Assembly: GCA_038503075.1 (NCBI GenBank) | Contig: JBCAML010000022.1 | Location: 372,001 to 436,000, forward strand | Length of the DNA: 64,000 nucleotides | Reading direction: 5' to 3' | DNA from: Gyromitra esculenta | Taxonomy: Eukaryota; Ascomycota; Pezizomycetes; Pezizales; Discinaceae | Part shown: positions 61,530 through 64,000 of the stretch, one piece after another | How the letters are laid out: each line of letters opens with the position of its first letter | Numbering within the stretch: position 1 is the stretch's first letter | The notes under the pieces: generated by a model | Database searches by the model: none | The model's input: only the letters and a program-made list of their open reading frames with translations | What the model was told of the DNA's origin: nothing | Made by a program: the position numbers and the translations under genes

Positions 61530-64000
61530 ACATTCCCATGATCTAACCTAAAGTGAGTCCAGTTAATAAGTGGCTTATGAAGCTTTGTATAATAAAGGAT
61601 TAGAAAAATACTTTGTTATGATCGAGCATGCTATTAAAATGTGATCGATAGCTCTAGCAAGACCTAGGCTTGTCTGAAACTGTGTTAGGGGGCCGGAGAG
61701 TCATAGTCTATCACTCTGTATATATGATTTTCTTCAAGAGGTCTCTGGTGGTTTGCCTAAGAATATGTGGATTGGAGCTTATGCACTTAAATATGAAAAA
61801 ACTCCGAGAAAAAGGTCGATTTTCCCCTTGTGGCATACCTCCCCAATGTGTTCGATGAGGTTCGAACTTAGGCCCCCCCAAATAACAAACTGTAATGGTC
61901 GAATAAGAGCTTAAGCCTAGTCTTGTGCCCAACCCATACTACAGTCAAGGTAACAGGGGACAGGGATGAGCCTAGTTTAAACTGTTATACTACTGCTTGG
62001 CTGAAAGTGGATGTTTTTAGGAGGTTTCCAGGACGACTTTCTCTTACAGTGATGGCTCAAAAATCGCACAATAGATCCTATCACCCCCACAGGAGCATTT
62101 GACCTAGCTTATGAAGACTCCGAGAACTCAGTTACAGACAGGCATAGTTTATGAAAGAGTCTGACTAGTGTAGAGGCCTCACGGCACATATAAGTTATAC
62201 CTTGTTTGAAATAAATACCCTGAAGATAACCCCATCATAAAAGTCATAATACACATGCTAGGAGAGCAACATAGTGGGCCCTGATATAATACAACGCAAA
62301 GCCTAATTTACAGTGGCATAGACAAATAAAATCTATCTGTGTTCGCTTCATATCTAATTGCTTGTCTATCTCTCAATCTTTCGTGCTCATACTTCTCGCT
62401 CCTGTAACCCCACATCTTGACTTAAGTTTTCCTCGTCCTCAGTGTCTTGTCTGCCCTTTGTATATTAATAGCAACTTTGATAGAGCTAGTTAGAAAGTCT
62501 ACAACTCACGCTTTATTTGCTTCCCTTTGTCTGTCGGAGGCCTGCATTGGAGGAGGGGGTGAAGACCGGGTATATTGGACAGTCCGAATTTGTTTCCGCA
62601 CGCGCATTTCATATCACCTCCCTATCTTCCAGGAGTTATCTTAAGGTTATTTTTGTGAAGCAATAAAATCTAGGTATATTTATTGATGGTGTCTAACCTT
62701 TCGTATTCTCATGCTCCCTCTCCTCTACACTTCGCTCGCTTGAAGCAACAACTCCTCCTTCTGCGTTGCAACGGGGTGACACAGGGCCAAAAGTCTTTAG
62801 CACTTAGGCTTCACCCCCGCTTCGTGATACTTCTCCTCCTCTCATGATGCCCTTTTAGGGAAGCATCCATCATGATACACTCTTCACCTGTAAGACCGGT
62901 ACTTCTTACCGCACAGGAAATCTCCAAGAAGCTTTAGATAACAATCTAGACGCTATAACCTGCCCGGTTGCTATCCGCAACACAATACACAGGCGCAAGT
63001 CCTAACTGCTTCTTATGAACCGCTAAAAGATAACCGTAGGGTTTAAAGTAGGGATCGAGCAAAGTTCCGTGAAGAACTTCCAATAGTAAGGTTTTAATAA
63101 CTAACGCTGAAGGGCCAAAGCCTTGCTAAGCGAGATAAAAGTAATTCACAAGTAATAGAGTAAATTGCACGGAAGTAATTTTGCTAGAAACAATATAATA
63201 TTGATAAGGCTCGTTCTTCGTCGCTAATGATCCGACTCAGAGTTTACATCCACTGCGAGAGTATTTATAATGCCTCCTCTCTACTATGTTTGGGTATAGT
63301 GTGGTGTAGAGGCGCTAACTACTATGACAACATGAAACCACTTCGCCTTATCTCCATACCCGATACCTCATGAGCCTCCCGCCCGATCCGCGCCGATGTC
63401 GGTAACACGGGAGTTACGTATTCGTCTTCATTGCTTTCGTCTCTTCGAGATGTTCATTTCGTCTATCCCAATCGTCACGTAGCATTGCGTTCCCTTATCT
63501 TTGTCAGTAACTCCGCCGCTTTGGTCCGATTCGCAATCCGTTTGAACCACAGCGAAGCCAGTCACTTCCCCTACATACCCTCCGGGTCCCATTCCGCCGG
63601 ACGGTTTTGCTTGACGGCCTAGGGGTTACTTTTGCCCTCCGGGACAGGTCTTTTCTGGTGCTGTCCCCCTTCTCCAAATACTATACCTACTCAAGGATTG
63701 GAGGCAGGGTAACAGGCTCCAGTCCCGATCCGGAAAGTAGGGTAACTCCAAAGATAGGGTAACTCCAGGGCCAGGAACTCCTTCAAAAGGTACAGGTATA
63801 ACAGTATCCTCCTGGTTAGTCGTCCGTCTAACTATAATACAAAATAATTAACTGATTACAAAGTGGTTCTATAGCATCTTGGGTACGTAAAAACCACCGC
63901 GTTTACTTGGCCACGATGGAAAATTTTCCTCTCAGCTAGTTTCTTTTTAGTAGTAAAACATTTTATACATATTCTAAACGCAAGGAAAGAATACAAATGT
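61530..64000. other. Intergenic to window end, no gene recognised
   Basis: AT-rich to 62.7 kb, then mixed composition. Open frames are short and motif-free. A B-box-like GGTTCGAACTT lies at 61860. Near 63740-63765 a short direct repeat AGGGTAACTCCA occurs twice. Parts of 62.7-63.8 kb look like repetitive DNA (possibly an LTR or its remains), but I found no paired copy or coding domain inside the window. Confidence 0.4.

Overview
The window is nuclear DNA of a filamentous ascomycete fungus. Genes are split by short introns (about 54-130 nt) with GT..AG ends and CTAAC/CTGAC-like branch sites. The recognisable products (beta-tubulin, argininosuccinate synthase, Sgm1/TMF golgin, Nas6, Rsc7/Swp82, Hnt3, Apq12, an alkaline ceramidase, and fungus-specific CorA-like and STAND-N-terminal proteins) are those of Pezizomycotina. 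Gene density is low: 14 protein genes in 64 kb, with gaps of up to 10 kb. Together with transposon relics and many microsatellites this suggests an expanded, repeat-bearing genome such as those of Pezizomycetes. That placement is inference.

Layout. 0-2.6 kb: no gene. 2.7-3.5 kb (-): F-box/ankyrin protein. 4.8-6.9 kb: a 166-bp MITE and a decayed Tc1/mariner transposase. 8.0-13.0 kb (-): Sgm1/TMF golgin, then alkaline ceramidase. 16.3-19.7 kb: a small membrane protein (-) divergent from a CorA-like channel protein (+). 21.4-21.9 kb: a decayed coding relic. 22.8-26.5 kb: NAS6 (-) divergent from a HAD sugar/glycerol phosphatase (+). 30.5-32.8 kb: homeodomain transcription factor (+). 38.6-40.7 kb: Rsc7/Swp82 chromatin-remodelling subunit (-). 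40.7-50.8 kb: a 10-kb stretch with no recognisable gene. 50.8-56.8 kb: HNT3 (-), beta-tubulin (+), ARG1 (+). 57.5-60.5 kb: Apq12-like protein (-) and a solo fungal STAND N-terminal-domain protein (-). 60.9-64 kb: a 571-bp inverted-repeat element, then sequence with no gene.

The genes are housekeeping and regulatory and form no biosynthetic cluster or operon. Functional themes are chromatin and transcription (homeodomain, Rsc7), DNA repair (Hnt3), proteasome assembly (Nas6), Golgi and lipid homeostasis (golgin, ceramidase, Apq12), arginine synthesis and the cytoskeleton. I reconstructed exon structures by hand from splice motifs, reading-frame continuity and protein-family knowledge. In every full gene model the joined exon lengths are a multiple of three.

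The most unusual observation is a strong excess of the palindromic octamer TACATGTA: 16 exact copies, none in an exon I assigned, and eight of them in four close pairs. Others are two uncatalogued inverted-repeat elements, a 14-nt microexon in NAS6, and a likely +1 frameshift ending a small conserved-looking membrane protein.
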